Shown: positions 17,744-27,054, counted from the stretch's first letter. The stretch is 64,000 nt of DNA from Herbaspirillum chlorophenolicum (GCF_001189955.1 NZ_LFLT01000007.1:96211-160210); one strand, 5' to 3'. Numbers and translations are program-made. Notes: generated by a model not told the origin, from the letters alone.

Positions 17744-19782
17744 GCCTTTGGACGGAGCGCATCCTGAGTCACTTCACGGTCGATCTCACCCGGCTGTGGG
17801 TGGCCTGCGACCCCGACGATGTGCTGCTGGATGAAAAGCTGCTAACCGAACTGCGCAGCCGGGGCTTCGAGCTGATGCTGTACGAAGACCCGTTCGCCTT
17901 CCGTGCGGAGTACGAGGAACGCTACCGCGCAGCATGGGATCGGGGGGAGCAAGGGCCAGCGCCTTCGTTGGTTCTGCATTTGCGCAGCGCCGATGCGAAT
18001 GCCTTGCCGTGGGACATCGTGCATCACGGGCGTGTGGTTCGGCTCAGTCTTGCTGAGATTTTTCCCAGGCTGGCATACAGCGCGGTACAGCAAGTCGAGC
18101 CGGAGCATTTTGCCGGGCTGTTTCATGCCCACCAGACCGAATTGCAGTCTGCGCGCGGCGAGAACGAATCGAAGGACTTCATCCTCGAACACGTCTACCA
18201 GCTTGCGCCCAGGTCTATCCGTAACCCGGTGGACTTCTGGCGCGAACTGCTGCGGATGCACTTTGCCAACCGCTCGTTGCCGCCCCTGTTCGCCCAGCAC
18301 GCCGCAGGCATCATCCAAGGCAAGGGGCTGTTCACGGGCCTTCCCGTTGCCACCTGGCTGGCTTCCAAGAGCGCGCTGCTGCGCGTAGTGCAGGACGCAT
18401 GGAATCGCTACCTGACGGCGCTGGGGCTGGATGGCACCCGTACAGGGGAGCCGCCGCCACCCGCTTATTGTGAAAAAGATGGCGTGGCCGGGATCGAGAT
18501 TCCGTTCGACCACTCCGATGTGCAGGTGCTGGTCGATTCCATGTTTCTCGACGGCAGCTTGCATCCGCTGGCAGTACACAGCGTTCCGGCGGCGATGCCG
18601 AGCTGGATCAAGGCCGGCATTGTTCAGGACCCGGCGGCGTTGCAGGCTTTGGTGCTCAAAGGCATCGATGGCCTGATCGGGACGACGCCAACAGCAGCCT
18701 CTTCGCACAAGGACTGGGGCGAGTTTGCCAAGCGTTACGGTGAAATCCTGGCCCGCACGCAGGGCCTGCCGGGCACCGAAGGCAGCGCGAGCCTGCCGGC
18801 CATGTCTCAACAAATCGGGGAACGGATCAAGACCTTGCAGGCGCAATCAGACGAACATCTGCAAGCCTGGGTCGCGGCCAAGCATTACGCCGACCTGATC
18901 CTGCAGCCGGTGAGCAAAGGCCCGGTGATGGTGCACCACGTACCGCGCTTCTTGCGCCATCGGCGATCCGCAGGGGAAACCAAGCTCGCTTTGCTGGTCT
19001 TCGACGGGCTGGCCTTCGACCAGTGGGTGCAGATCCGCGAGCGGCTGATTGCCACCACAAAGCGCTTCGCATTTGACGAGGGAACCGCGTTCGCATGGCT
19101 GCCGACGGTGACCTCGGTGTCACGCCAGGCACTATTCTCTGGCCTGAAGCCGCGCGAGTTCGAGGACTCCATTGACCGCACGGACAAAGAGGAATCCTTG
19201 TGGAAGACGTTTTGGCAGAACGAAGGCGTCAACTCGAATGAGGTGATGTATCGACGCGCACTGCGTCAGATCAATCAGCTCGACGCACTGGAAGCCGATT
19301 TGATCGACCGGCGCCCGAAGGTGGTGGGCCTGGTCATCGATGAGGTGGATGAGCGGCTCCACAAGGAGCGATCCAAGAAAGACGTGGCGATGTGGATCGG
19401 CAACTGGTTGACGACTGGTTTCGTTGACCGGCTGTTTTCGATGCTGCTGGACAAGGGGTTTCACATCTACCTCACGGCGGACCACGGCAACGTGGAGTCC
19501 ACCGGCGTCGGCAGACCTAACCAGGGCGTGATTGCCGAGACGCGCGGCGAGCGCGTGCGGGTGTATCGGAGTGAGCCATTGCTGGCCGACTCCGCAGCGG
19601 CCTATCCCAGCACGGTCAGGCTGGACGTCGCAGGCCTTCCCGCGAACTTCATGCCCCTGTTCGCAGGCGGACGAACCGCCTTTGTGCCGGAGGGCGACCA
19701 GGTGGTGGTCCACGGCGGGGTGTCGGTCGAAGAACTGATCGTGCCCTTTGTGAAAGTCAGTTATGTGATAGGTACCGAATGA
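17740..19782 (+). CDS. pglZ: BREX alkaline-phosphatase-like protein PglZ
   Basis: 680 residues. The PglZ/alkaline phosphatase fold is shown by LALLVFDGLAFDQW near residue 414-427 (metal-ligand Asp), PTVTSVSRQALFSG shortly after (position of the nucleophile Ser/Thr) and YLTADHGNVES near 577 (metal-binding Asp-His). PglZ is the defining gene of BREX and interacts with PglX and BrxC-type partners. It overlaps the helicase and the downstream brxA-position gene by 4 bp each. The length is near that of other type 3 PglZ proteins. No key residue appears missing. Confidence 0.88.
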   Translation: MSLWTERILSHFTVDLTRLWVACDPDDVLLDEKLLTELRSRGFELMLYEDPFAFRAEYEERYRAAWDRGEQGPAPSLVLHLRSADANALPWDIVHHGRVVRLSLAEIFPRLAYSAVQQVEPEHFAGLFHAHQTELQSARGENESKDFILEHVYQLAPRSIRNPVDFWRELLRMHFANRSLPPLFAQHAAGIIQGKGLFTGLPVATWLASKSALLRVVQDAWNRYLTALGLDGTRTGEPPPPAYCEKDGVAGIEIPFDHSDVQVLVDSMFLDGSLHPLAVHSVPAAMPSWIKAGIVQDPAALQALVLKGIDGLIGTTPTAASSHKDWGEFAKRYGEILARTQGLPGTEGSASLPAMSQQIGERIKTLQAQSDEHLQAWVAAKHYADLILQPVSKGPVMVHHVPRFLRHRRSAGETKLALLVFDGLAFDQWVQIRERLIATTKRFAFDEGTAFAWLPTVTSVSRQALFSGLKPREFEDSIDRTDKEESLWKTFWQNEGVNSNEVMYRRALRQINQLDALEADLIDRRPKVVGLVIDEVDERLHKERSKKDVAMWIGNWLTTGFVDRLFSMLLDKGFHIYLTADHGNVESTGVGRPNQGVIAETRGERVRVYRSEPLLADSAAAYPSTVRLDVAGLPANFMPLFAGGRTAFVPEGDQVVVHGGVSVEELIVPFVKVSYVIGTE

Positions 19783-20501
19783 ATTCATCAGCCCCAAAAA
19801 TAGGCTTTGATCGGTTCATTCAGCTTGATTGGGCGGCTGCGGCACTGAATATACGTGCAGGCGTGGCTGGGCTAGATGATCTGAAGGCACTGCTCGATGC
19901 AGCCGAGCTTGGCGTGGAAGCCAAGAAGAAAACGCGCACCGTGTTGAATCGGCTGTGGCTGGAGCCGCGCGCCGAACTGGTCGATTACGCCGATCGCGGC
20001 GTGGCCATCCACAAGACGCAGCCGGACATTCCGGTTGCCGCCCTGTGCTGGGGCATGTCCGTGGCGACGTACCCGTTCTTTGGCAAGGTGGCCGAGCTGG
20101 TGGGCCGCCTGTCCGCCATCCAGGGCGACTGCGCAGCCGCCGAAGTGCATCGGCGCATGAGCGAAACCTATGGGGAGCGCGAAGGCACGCGGCGCATGAC
20201 CAACATGGTCATTCAGAGCCAGGCGAGCTGGGGCGCAGTGGAACGGGTCGAGAAAGGCAAGCGGGTCATTCGCCTGCCACAGACGAGCATCGACAACGAT
20301 GCGCTCACGGTTTGGCTGATCGAAGCTGCCGTGCGCTACGCCGGCAAGCCGGTTTCAGTACCCAGTCTGCAGTCGCTGCCCGTGCTGTTCCCGTTCAACT
20401 TGACGCGGCCTTTGGCTTACTTGGTGGCGAACAGCCCGAGCCTGATCCTTCGATCAGAAGGCCCGAGTAACCAGTTTGTCGCGTTGCGAGGCACGATTTG
20501 A
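19779..20501 (+). CDS. brxA: BrxA-position protein, putative DNA-binding BREX subunit
   Basis: 240 residues, mixed alpha/beta with probable winged-helix segments (around RRMTNMVIQSQASWGAVERV). It follows pglZ with a 4-bp overlap. In type 3 BREX the last core gene is brxA, a small DNA-binding protein, so I assign it mainly by position and size; I do not see a diagnostic motif. Alternative: a BREX-3-specific protein unrelated to BREX-1 BrxA. Confidence 0.6.
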   Translation: MNSSAPKIGFDRFIQLDWAAAALNIRAGVAGLDDLKALLDAAELGVEAKKKTRTVLNRLWLEPRAELVDYADRGVAIHKTQPDIPVAALCWGMSVATYPFFGKVAELVGRLSAIQGDCAAAEVHRRMSETYGEREGTRRMTNMVIQSQASWGAVERVEKGKRVIRLPQTSIDNDALTVWLIEAAVRYAGKPVSVPSLQSLPVLFPFNLTRPLAYLVANSPSLILRSEGPSNQFVALRGTI

Positions 20502-20517
20502 GAACGGAATTTGGTCG

Positions 20518-21666
20518 ATGACGGAACCGACACAACCGCATGGCGACGAGCCGAAGAAGAAATCGCTGAAGCTACTGCTGAGGTCGAAGCCCGTTGCCGA
20601 GGTTGAGACATCGATTGGCCGCATCTATCTGTACCCGCTGCGGGTACGAGATATGACTGACTTCGAAAACATGGAACCTGCGGAGGCGATCGATCAGGTC
20701 AGAAACCTCCTCACCAGCATTGGCAGCCTGACGTTGGAATCTGATGAGGCACAGGAACGTATTCCTCTCGATCCTGAGATAGCCAAAACACTTTCGGACG
20801 ATGAACTAGAGCTGCTTTCCGAAGCTTATGTGCAATCGTCTGTATGGAAGAAGATCCAGGAGGGCAATGAGGATCGCAAGCCTGTTGCTCGGGAGGATGG
20901 CGAAACGGCCTCGGCTTATCTGATTCGGTTGGTTCGAGAGGAAGTCGAACAGCAGCACCAGTCCGCAAAGCAGTTGCACGAGAAAATGCTTGGCTCCAGT
21001 CGCAGCATATTCGATCAGGTGCGCAAGAGTACATTCGCTTTGGGCTCGACGTTGAGCGCATACGAACAACTCACAAAATTTGCAAAGCCATCGCCACCGG
21101 AAATCCAGCCGATTCGCACAGATCACTTTGATGCTTTGAACAGGCGCATGGTGGAGCAAGCACGGGAGCGTGCGGAGGAGCGCGCCGAAGAAATGGCGTT
21201 GGCTCGCTTGACTGGACAGATGACGGCGGAGTCCGCCAAGACGCTCAAGGATTTGGCCGAAGCGGCGACTACCCTGATGGAGCAGTTCGACGAGCGCGAC
21301 CGAAAAACAGACAAGTCCGCGCGCAAGCAAATCACCATCGCGGTTTGGTCGGTTGGTATCACGGCGGTATTGGCTTTGCTCGCCTTGATCGTCTCGGGAT
21401 TTGCCTACCTTCAAGACCGGGACAACAGCTCCTCCGGGGATCAGTGGCAAGTGAAGCTGCTGACCGCCATCGAGCAAGGGAATCAGCAGCGTTCTGCAGT
21501 ACAGCATGAGAACGAAACGCTTCGAGAACAAGTAAGTGTCCTGGGGGCGCATATCGCAGACCTGGAAGCAGCTCAACGCGCTGCTGCTGCTGCTGCTGCT
21601 GCCAAGAAAGCAGAAGACACTACCTCTCCTCATGCGGCTACGAACCGTAGCGCTGCACAGCAGTAG
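20518..21666 (+). CDS. Coiled-coil protein with one C-terminal membrane helix, unknown function
   Basis: 382 residues. The N-terminal region is soluble and acidic; a long helical stretch follows at about 200-275 (REEVEQQHQSAKQLHEKMLG earlier, then ERAEERAEEMALARLTGQMT). A single transmembrane helix is at about 280-305 (ITIAVWSVGITAVLALLALI), and the tail is a coiled coil with eight consecutive alanines. Start ATG 20518 lies 16 bp after the brxA-position gene; an upstream in-frame ATG at 20476 would overlap that gene. It is the last gene before the convergent relaxase and is less GC-rich than the BREX core. Possible membrane-tethered sensor or effector; no family recognised. Confidence 0.7.
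   Translation: MTEPTQPHGDEPKKKSLKLLLRSKPVAEVETSIGRIYLYPLRVRDMTDFENMEPAEAIDQVRNLLTSIGSLTLESDEAQERIPLDPEIAKTLSDDELELLSEAYVQSSVWKKIQEGNEDRKPVAREDGETASAYLIRLVREEVEQQHQSAKQLHEKMLGSSRSIFDQVRKSTFALGSTLSAYEQLTKFAKPSPPEIQPIRTDHFDALNRRMVEQARERAEERAEEMALARLTGQMTAESAKTLKDLAEAATTLMEQFDERDRKTDKSARKQITIAVWSVGITAVLALLALIVSGFAYLQDRDNSSSGDQWQVKLLTAIEQGNQQRSAVQHENETLREQVSVLGAHIADLEAAQRAAAAAAAAKKAEDTTSPHAATNRSAAQQ
21580..21603 (+). repeat. GCT trinucleotide repeat (poly-alanine)
   Basis: Seven GCT units and one GCC code eight alanines near the C-terminus of the membrane protein. Slippage would change alanine number without breaking the frame. Confidence 0.9.
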
Positions 21667-21699
21667 ATCAATCGCTGAAATCGTCCTATTTTTTGTTGA

Positions 21700-23541
21700 C
21701 TACGCCAACTCCAAGAATGGGTTATTTGGAGGCTCGTCAATGAATATCGAGCTGGGTTCGAGAAGCAGGTAGCCATGTAGCTTCCGTGATTTTCTGGGGC
21801 CGGTGACTTCGCATGTCCAGATGTTCAATCCGCTGGATTGCTTGCGATGCAATTGCAGCCGCTCGAAGCGCTTTTGCACCCACTGCCAATCCTGCAGGTT
21901 CTCCTGTTTGGCCAGTTTCCCTACCTGCGGGTGCTCCTGCGCATAGCGCTGGAATACGCCAGGGCTGACCAGGTAGGCGGTGTCGCTCACGGTATGCACC
22001 AGCGCTTTCGCATCGTTGATGATGAGCCGCCGCGTGGCGATGCCCTGTTTCAGCCACGCCATGAAGTGCTCGCCGGATGGCTGTGTCGTCGAGGATGGGG
22101 AGGCCGGCGGCGAAGGCGCAGCGCCGGCCAAGGTCGGCAGGGGCACATCGGCAAGAAAGATGGGGGCTTCGTCCGGGACGATTTCCGCATCATGATCTGT
22201 GGTTGGCGAATTTCCCGTTCCCACCATCGCCAGCATGTCCTCCATTACGTCAGGGGTGGCCTGGGCCTTGGGTGGAGGGGCCGATGCGATGCCACTACCG
22301 TCCGCTGGCGGAGTGTCTTGGTTCTCCAAGGCTGACGCCGCGCCGTCCGCAGAACGGATGGCCGCTGCCTCGGCAGCTTCGCCTGCGGTGGGTGTGTCGA
22401 TCGTTACCGTCCCGGCAAACGGTGCTGGCCGCTCACCAGATTCCCAGATCAGCGCGGGCGCGAGCCGCAACAGGGTGAACGAGTGGCTCCAGCCGGTGGA
22501 ACTGGTCACGGTAGCGCGCCAGATCGCTTTGCCGTCTGCTGTCGGCTGCAACATGCCGTGATCCTGCAGCACGTTGAACACGGCGGTGTTGTTCGCTGGG
22601 ATGCCGTCGATGCCCTGGGATAGCAGGTGTGCGCGCAGCTTGTCCGAGACCGTCTTGCTGACCAGCCACAAACCATCCTCGGTGAGCCAGCCATCGGAGG
22701 CTTCGGGCTGGTTCAGCTTCAGCTCCTCCTTGAGCAGGTAACGCAGCCCTTCCAGCAGCTTGCGTTGCAGCGCGTGCTTGGGCGCAGCCATGGCGCGTGT
22801 GGGGTCGCCGCCCAGTTCCTGGGCCACGGAAGCACGGTCGGCCTGCACCACCAGTTCGCCCAGCACCCCAGCGTGCTCATACTGCCCGGCCAGGACGTAG
22901 AGCAGCGGTGCCCACAGCGACGGATAGCAGCTGAGCCAGTCCAGGACTTCACGGTCAAGCAGTTGCCGGTAGAGCAAGCCTGTCGCGGCGCTGTGGAGCC
23001 GGTACTCGCGATCGTCACGGTAGCGGAAGCGGTATGGCTGATGCAGCGGGCCGTGCCACGGATGCCAGGTATTGCCGTCGGCCAGCTCGACGTGCAGATC
23101 GACAGCGATCTTGCCGATGTCGTGCAGCAGTGCGGCGTAGGCGATGGCAGCAGTCCAGGCCTCGGCTTGCGCGGCCTGATCCTCGGGGTTGGCGCCGATG
23201 GGCAGCAGATGAGACTGGCGCAGCTTCAGGCTGTAGGCGACGATTTCCAGGCCGTGGTCGAGCATGCCGCCTGGGTAAGCGTGGTGATGCGCCTCGGAGG
23301 CAGGGAAAGCCTGAACCAGCTCGGCATAACGCTCCAGCGGCGCGCGGTACAGCGCGGCGAACTGCTTGCGCGAGAGCGAGGTGCGCTGCCAGATGTGTTC
23401 CAGCAGTTTCTGTCGGCGCGGTGTCGCCAGCAGCGATGCGGCTGATTCGGGTTGCAGCAGCCCTTTCGGGAGATCGGTGACGGGTGCTGGCGACGGAGCG
23501 ACAGCGCCCGAGGCCCGTTTTCGCTGGAACAGAGAGAGCAT
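21700..23541 (-). CDS. traI: MobH-family ICE relaxase TraI
   Basis: 613 residues. The N-terminal TraI_2/HD-like catalytic region carries HHHAYPGGMLDHGLE near residue 80 and LLHDIGKIAVDLHVE near 137, the His/Asp pattern of MobH relaxases. A proline/alanine-rich low-complexity linker (about 360-470) and a C-terminal DNA-binding-like domain follow (EHFMAWLKQGIATRRLIIND). It would nick oriT and pilot the transferred strand. I start at ATG 23541 (MLSLFQRKRA), the family's usual start, rather than the longer opening at 23616. It is convergent with the BREX operon and divergent from the toxin-antitoxin pair. Confidence 0.9.
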   Translation of the reverse strand: MLSLFQRKRASGAVAPSPAPVTDLPKGLLQPESAASLLATPRRQKLLEHIWQRTSLSRKQFAALYRAPLERYAELVQAFPASEAHHHAYPGGMLDHGLEIVAYSLKLRQSHLLPIGANPEDQAAQAEAWTAAIAYAALLHDIGKIAVDLHVELADGNTWHPWHGPLHQPYRFRYRDDREYRLHSAATGLLYRQLLDREVLDWLSCYPSLWAPLLYVLAGQYEHAGVLGELVVQADRASVAQELGGDPTRAMAAPKHALQRKLLEGLRYLLKEELKLNQPEASDGWLTEDGLWLVSKTVSDKLRAHLLSQGIDGIPANNTAVFNVLQDHGMLQPTADGKAIWRATVTSSTGWSHSFTLLRLAPALIWESGERPAPFAGTVTIDTPTAGEAAEAAAIRSADGAASALENQDTPPADGSGIASAPPPKAQATPDVMEDMLAMVGTGNSPTTDHDAEIVPDEAPIFLADVPLPTLAGAAPSPPASPSSTTQPSGEHFMAWLKQGIATRRLIINDAKALVHTVSDTAYLVSPGVFQRYAQEHPQVGKLAKQENLQDWQWVQKRFERLQLHRKQSSGLNIWTCEVTGPRKSRKLHGYLLLEPSSIFIDEPPNNPFLELA

Positions 23542-23769
23542 GTGGGTGTCCTGGTGGCGGGCCAAGCGGGAGGCCTTTTCGCCTTTTCGGGTAGGGCCTT
23601 TCCCCTTGCACCCCATTCCCTTGCCATTTCGGCCCTTTGGCCTTCAACCGTTTCGGTATAGCGGGGCGTGGGGAGTGGCTCCAGCGTCAATGTGGAACCC
23701 GCTCGAATGGATTGGACGGCGACCCGGCGCTGGCCTCGGCCTATGCTGCGGGAACGCTGCTTCCGCCAG

Positions 23770-23847
23770 GTAGGTTGCTTTCACTCCGGGCGTCTAAGTT
23801 GACAAATGCGACAAGGGCGACTAGAGTGAACCCTGTCTCAAACCTAC
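23770..23847 (+). promoter_or_regulatory. Promoter of the RES toxin-antitoxin operon inside an inverted repeat
   Basis: TTGACA (23799-23804) and TAGAGT (23822-23827) with 17 bp spacing form a strong sigma-70 promoter. It is flanked by arms GTAGGTT (23770-23776) / AACCTAC (23841-23847) and CACTC (23782-23786) / GAGTG (23824-23828). Such symmetry around a promoter suggests an operator; antitoxins of this type generally repress their own operon. Confidence 0.6.
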
Positions 23848-23860
23848 TTGGGAGATGACC

Positions 23861-24487
23861 ATGCCCACTGCCATTGAATTCATTGCCGACCGTCTGCCGC
23901 GCGTCACGGTGAAGGATGTGCGTCGCTTCGCGGATACCGTCGAAATCCGGGACGCCAAGGCTTTTGCGGCCGAGTTGCAGGCGTTCGTCCACGAGCGTGT
24001 GGAGGCGGTAAAACTGCCCGCCAACCTGGAGGGTGAGACGGTGGAGCAGGCCCTTGCACGCAAGGCGGCCGCGCTGCGTGTCGACACGCGCTGGGCACCG
24101 AGTAAAACCGACGTCCAGCGTGGCCGCGCCATGCTGCTGGAAGCCTTCAACCAGCCACACAACCTGCCGATCCCCGAGTTCGCCAAACTGGCGGACAAGT
24201 CCCGCCAGCAGATCTACAAGGACATCGTTGCCCGTCGGCTGCTGGCGCTGAACGTGGGGCCGCGCGGTCAGAAGCTGCCCGACTGGCAACTCGACCCGGT
24301 GAAGCAGCAGTTGACCCAAACCGTACTTCAGGAGGTCGAGGGCATCGACCACTGGACGATCTACCGCGCACTGTCCGAACCGCTCGAAGGCTTAGGCGGT
24401 CGCTCGCCGCTGGATGCGGTGACGCATGGCACGATCGACGACGTGGCCGAGGCGGTGTTCAACGTGCTGGGCGTCCAGGTGCATTGA
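23861..24487 (+). CDS. Xre/MbcA/ParS-type antitoxin of a RES toxin
   Basis: 208 residues. The middle holds helix-turn-helix-like segments (FAKLADKSRQQIYKDIVARR) and the C-terminal toxin-binding region carries LSEPLEGLGGRSPLDAV, characteristic of antitoxins that occlude RES-domain NAD+ phosphorylases. ATG 23861 has GGAG six bases upstream; ATG 23855 directly abuts that Shine-Dalgarno and is unlikely. It lies 12 bp before the RES gene. Expected to neutralise the toxin and repress the promoter upstream. Confidence 0.85.
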   Translation: MPTAIEFIADRLPRVTVKDVRRFADTVEIRDAKAFAAELQAFVHERVEAVKLPANLEGETVEQALARKAAALRVDTRWAPSKTDVQRGRAMLLEAFNQPHNLPIPEFAKLADKSRQQIYKDIVARRLLALNVGPRGQKLPDWQLDPVKQQLTQTVLQEVEGIDHWTIYRALSEPLEGLGGRSPLDAVTHGTIDDVAEAVFNVLGVQVH

Positions 24488-24499
24488 AGTGAAACCGTC

Positions 24500-25132
24500 A
24501 TGAACCGCGAGCTGCCATCCTTCCTGATCGATGCCGGTGAACTGCTCCAGCATGTGAGCCGCGTCGTCTATCGGGGCAGCCCGCTGTACTATGGCCGCAG
24601 CAGCACCAATCGCTACGATGATCCGGCGCGGGTCTACGGCGTGCTTTACTTGGGGCGCGACCTGCCCACGGCGCTGATGGAGTCGGTGTTCCACAAACAC
24701 CAGTGGCTTGCGGACAAGAAGCGCTCGATCGCGCTGAAAGAAGCCCAGAGCCGGATGGTGCGCGCCGTAGGCGTGGTGGCTGACGTGCTTCTGGCGGATC
24801 TAACCGCACCGGGTGTCATGGCCGGCTACTTTGGTCTGAACCTGGAGCAGTTGGCCAGCCGCGACTACACGCATACGCAGCAGGTGTCCGCCCAAGTGCA
24901 TGCGATGCTCGGAGACGACGGCCAGCCGCTGTTCGACGGGGTGCTCTATCCGTCGCGCAACAACTATCCCGCCAAGAGCATCGCCCTGTTCGAACGTGCG
25001 GGAACGAAGGTCAGCATCATCGAGGACATCGACCTGATTGACCATGTGGATTGGCCGCGTTTCGTTGCCCGCTATCGCATCGGTGTGGAACCCGACCCCG
25101 GCCCGGTAGGGCCGGATGACGAAGCGTCCTGA
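24500..25132 (+). CDS. RES-domain toxin (NAD+ phosphorylase/glycohydrolase)
   Basis: 210 residues with RES-fold features: VVYRGSPLYYGRSSTNRYDD near the N-terminus (conserved Arg and Tyr), GVLYLGRDLPTALMESVFH (conserved Glu) and the segment LFDGVLYPSRNNYPAKSIAL (conserved Ser). RES toxins degrade NAD+ and are controlled by the adjacent antitoxin. On an ICE the pair probably supports post-segregational maintenance. It also gives the element a second possible NAD+-depleting enzyme besides the SIR2 protein. Confidence 0.87.
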   Translation: MNRELPSFLIDAGELLQHVSRVVYRGSPLYYGRSSTNRYDDPARVYGVLYLGRDLPTALMESVFHKHQWLADKKRSIALKEAQSRMVRAVGVVADVLLADLTAPGVMAGYFGLNLEQLASRDYTHTQQVSAQVHAMLGDDGQPLFDGVLYPSRNNYPAKSIALFERAGTKVSIIEDIDLIDHVDWPRFVARYRIGVEPDPGPVGPDDEAS

Positions 25133-25149
25133 AGCAGCCGGAGACGACC

Positions 25150-25515
25150 ATGAACACCACGACTCGCACCAGCACCGCAGAACGCCTCGGGCGCACCCTT
25201 GGCCGTGGATGGCGTGCCTATGTGCGTGGCGAACGGCGGGCGTCGATCTGGCTGGTATCCAGGGGCGTGCCGGTAGCTGGTGCCGCCGTGCTGTTGTGGA
25301 CGGTCAAGCTGCTTGTGTTGGGATTGCTGTTCTATGCCGCCTTCTGGCTGGCGCTGCTGCTGGTGTTCGTCATGGTGGTGGCCTGGATAGCGCGCAATTC
25401 CGACTTGGGTGATGAGCTGCCCGAGCCAGAATGGCGAAACGGGCCCGCCGGATTCGGCCTGTACACCTACGATGGTTTTCGCGTTGATCCCCATGTCCAG
25501 GACGACGAGCTGTGA
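25150..25515 (+). CDS. DUF3742-type ICE membrane protein
   Basis: 121 residues, with two hydrophobic segments around residues 45-80 (TVKLLVLGLLFYAAFWLALL) and a soluble Trp/Asp-rich tail ending GFRVDPHVQDDEL. The N-terminus TTTRTSTAERLGRTLGRGWR fits DUF3742, which recurs next to traG in this ICE family. It follows the RES toxin by 17 bp and may be co-transcribed. Its stop codon abuts the stop of the convergent traG-like gene with no intervening base. Function unknown. Confidence 0.75.
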   Translation: MNTTTRTSTAERLGRTLGRGWRAYVRGERRASIWLVSRGVPVAGAAVLLWTVKLLVLGLLFYAAFWLALLLVFVMVVAWIARNSDLGDELPEPEWRNGPAGFGLYTYDGFRVDPHVQDDEL

Positions 25516-27039
25516 TCACTTCTTCGACACCGCGCTGATTGCGGTACTTCCTCCCTTTCCGCCAGCGGCTTTAGCATCTCCGGTGGCTCCAGCCAGGCCT
25601 TGTAAGACGTTGCCGGCGCGAACGCCCGCCCAAGCCAGGGCCATGATCCAGAACGTAGGCAGCACGATGAACATCGTGCCCATGACGAACATCAGGAGCA
25701 TGTCGCCAAAGGCGTTGTTCAGCCCCACCAGCGGGTCGAAGTTGCTGTGTGGCCGGTTCCAGCCGAAGCCCCAGCCGTAGAGCGCATCGAGGATGGTGCT
25801 GTCGATCCAGCGCGCGAGCTGGAACCAGAAATCGACGAAGAACAGCGCGAACTGCACGACGCTCACGGTAACGACGGTCTTCAGGTCGTAGGTGCCCACG
25901 ACCAGCACCAGCGGGATGCAGATGACCAGCGCCATCTTGAGCAAGGCGAGCACCATAGGCAGCGCCTGGCGCACCACGTCCATGGCGGGAAACGCGGCAA
26001 TCGCGCCGACAGCCATGCCGACGTCGCCCGTGGCCCGCGTCACGATGTTCGGCAGGGTCTTGTCGATCTGGCCGCCGTAGTCCGTATAGACGCTGCCCTG
26101 GTTCAGTTTCTGCTGCCTCGGCGAGGCGATGGTGCGGATCACCGAGTCGTCCACATCGGCTCGGCTCAAAAAGCCGGCCCAGCCCGCCAATCGATTCAGC
26201 AGGCTTGGGTCTACCTGCCCCAGCAGGCGTGCGCGCAGGCCATTGCTGCCATCGGCCCACCACTGCCTGCAGGACGGATAGCCGCCACCGCTGGCCACCT
26301 GCGCAAGCCCAGCATCACGGTTGCTGTCGTAAGGCCAGTCATCGCGTGGTGTGCTGGAGCGGTAGGTGTCGTAGTAGCCGCCCGTGTCCGTGAAGAAGCG
26401 CGAGCCGATCCAGGTCACGTCGTGCATCTGCGCCTCATCGAGGTTCGGGCGCTGCATGAAGAGCTTGGCGCGCGCCGGTCCGTAGCAGTCGCGCGAGAAA
26501 TCCGCCACTTCCTGAGCCAGCACCGGGTTGTCGATGCGGGTCGCGTCGATCTCCATCCTCATCTGCCGCAGATCGGTTCCGCAAGGGATCGCCGCCACCG
26601 AGGCCCCCGTGACGGCGCGTGAGAGTGTGTGCATAAAGGCCCACCAGACGGGCACCTTCGCCGACTGGTTGTTGATGGTGCTGAAGGACTGTGACCAGCC
26701 GGTATCCGTGGGCTGCGGCACGCTGACCTGGCATTGGGCCGAGCGTGCGCTGTCGTAGCGGATGGTGTTGAGATCCACGTCGATGAACGGTATGCCGGCG
26801 AACATCACCACCACGATGGCGACGAACACCCGGTTCTCGATGCGCGCAGCCGAGAGCACGCCCTTGTTGCCTTCGTCGGCACCCTCCGCACGGGCCTTCA
26901 GCCATTCCTGCACGATGATGGCAATGAAAGGCAGCGCGAATACACCGCTCGCCACCAGCACGGCCCAGATGCCGTTATGGACGATCCACGACACCAGCGT
27001 CAGGTAGTACTCCAGGTAGTCGGTCGTGAAAAGCGTCAT
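25516..27039 (-). CDS. traG: TraG N-terminal-type conjugation membrane protein
   Basis: 507 residues. Hydrophobic helices are at about residues 18-45 (IVHNGIWAVLVASGVFALPF), 85-105, and in a C-terminal cluster from 355 to 470, leaving a periplasmic domain between (with the WWADGSNGLRA segment). This is the TraG_N architecture, involved in mating-pair stabilisation. It is the last gene of the long minus-strand transfer cluster, 15 bp after the small membrane gene. Confidence 0.85.
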   Translation of the reverse strand: MTLFTTDYLEYYLTLVSWIVHNGIWAVLVASGVFALPFIAIIVQEWLKARAEGADEGNKGVLSAARIENRVFVAIVVVMFAGIPFIDVDLNTIRYDSARSAQCQVSVPQPTDTGWSQSFSTINNQSAKVPVWWAFMHTLSRAVTGASVAAIPCGTDLRQMRMEIDATRIDNPVLAQEVADFSRDCYGPARAKLFMQRPNLDEAQMHDVTWIGSRFFTDTGGYYDTYRSSTPRDDWPYDSNRDAGLAQVASGGGYPSCRQWWADGSNGLRARLLGQVDPSLLNRLAGWAGFLSRADVDDSVIRTIASPRQQKLNQGSVYTDYGGQIDKTLPNIVTRATGDVGMAVGAIAAFPAMDVVRQALPMVLALLKMALVICIPLVLVVGTYDLKTVVTVSVVQFALFFVDFWFQLARWIDSTILDALYGWGFGWNRPHSNFDPLVGLNNAFGDMLLMFVMGTMFIVLPTFWIMALAWAGVRAGNVLQGLAGATGDAKAAGGKGGSTAISAVSKK

Positions 27040-27054
27040 GGCGCGAATCTCCCC

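Noticed and set aside
23542..23854. Possible oriT between the relaxase and the toxin-antitoxin genes
   Set aside because: The location is plausible and inverted repeats exist, but they frame the promoter, and I know no MobH nic consensus that could be matched by eye.
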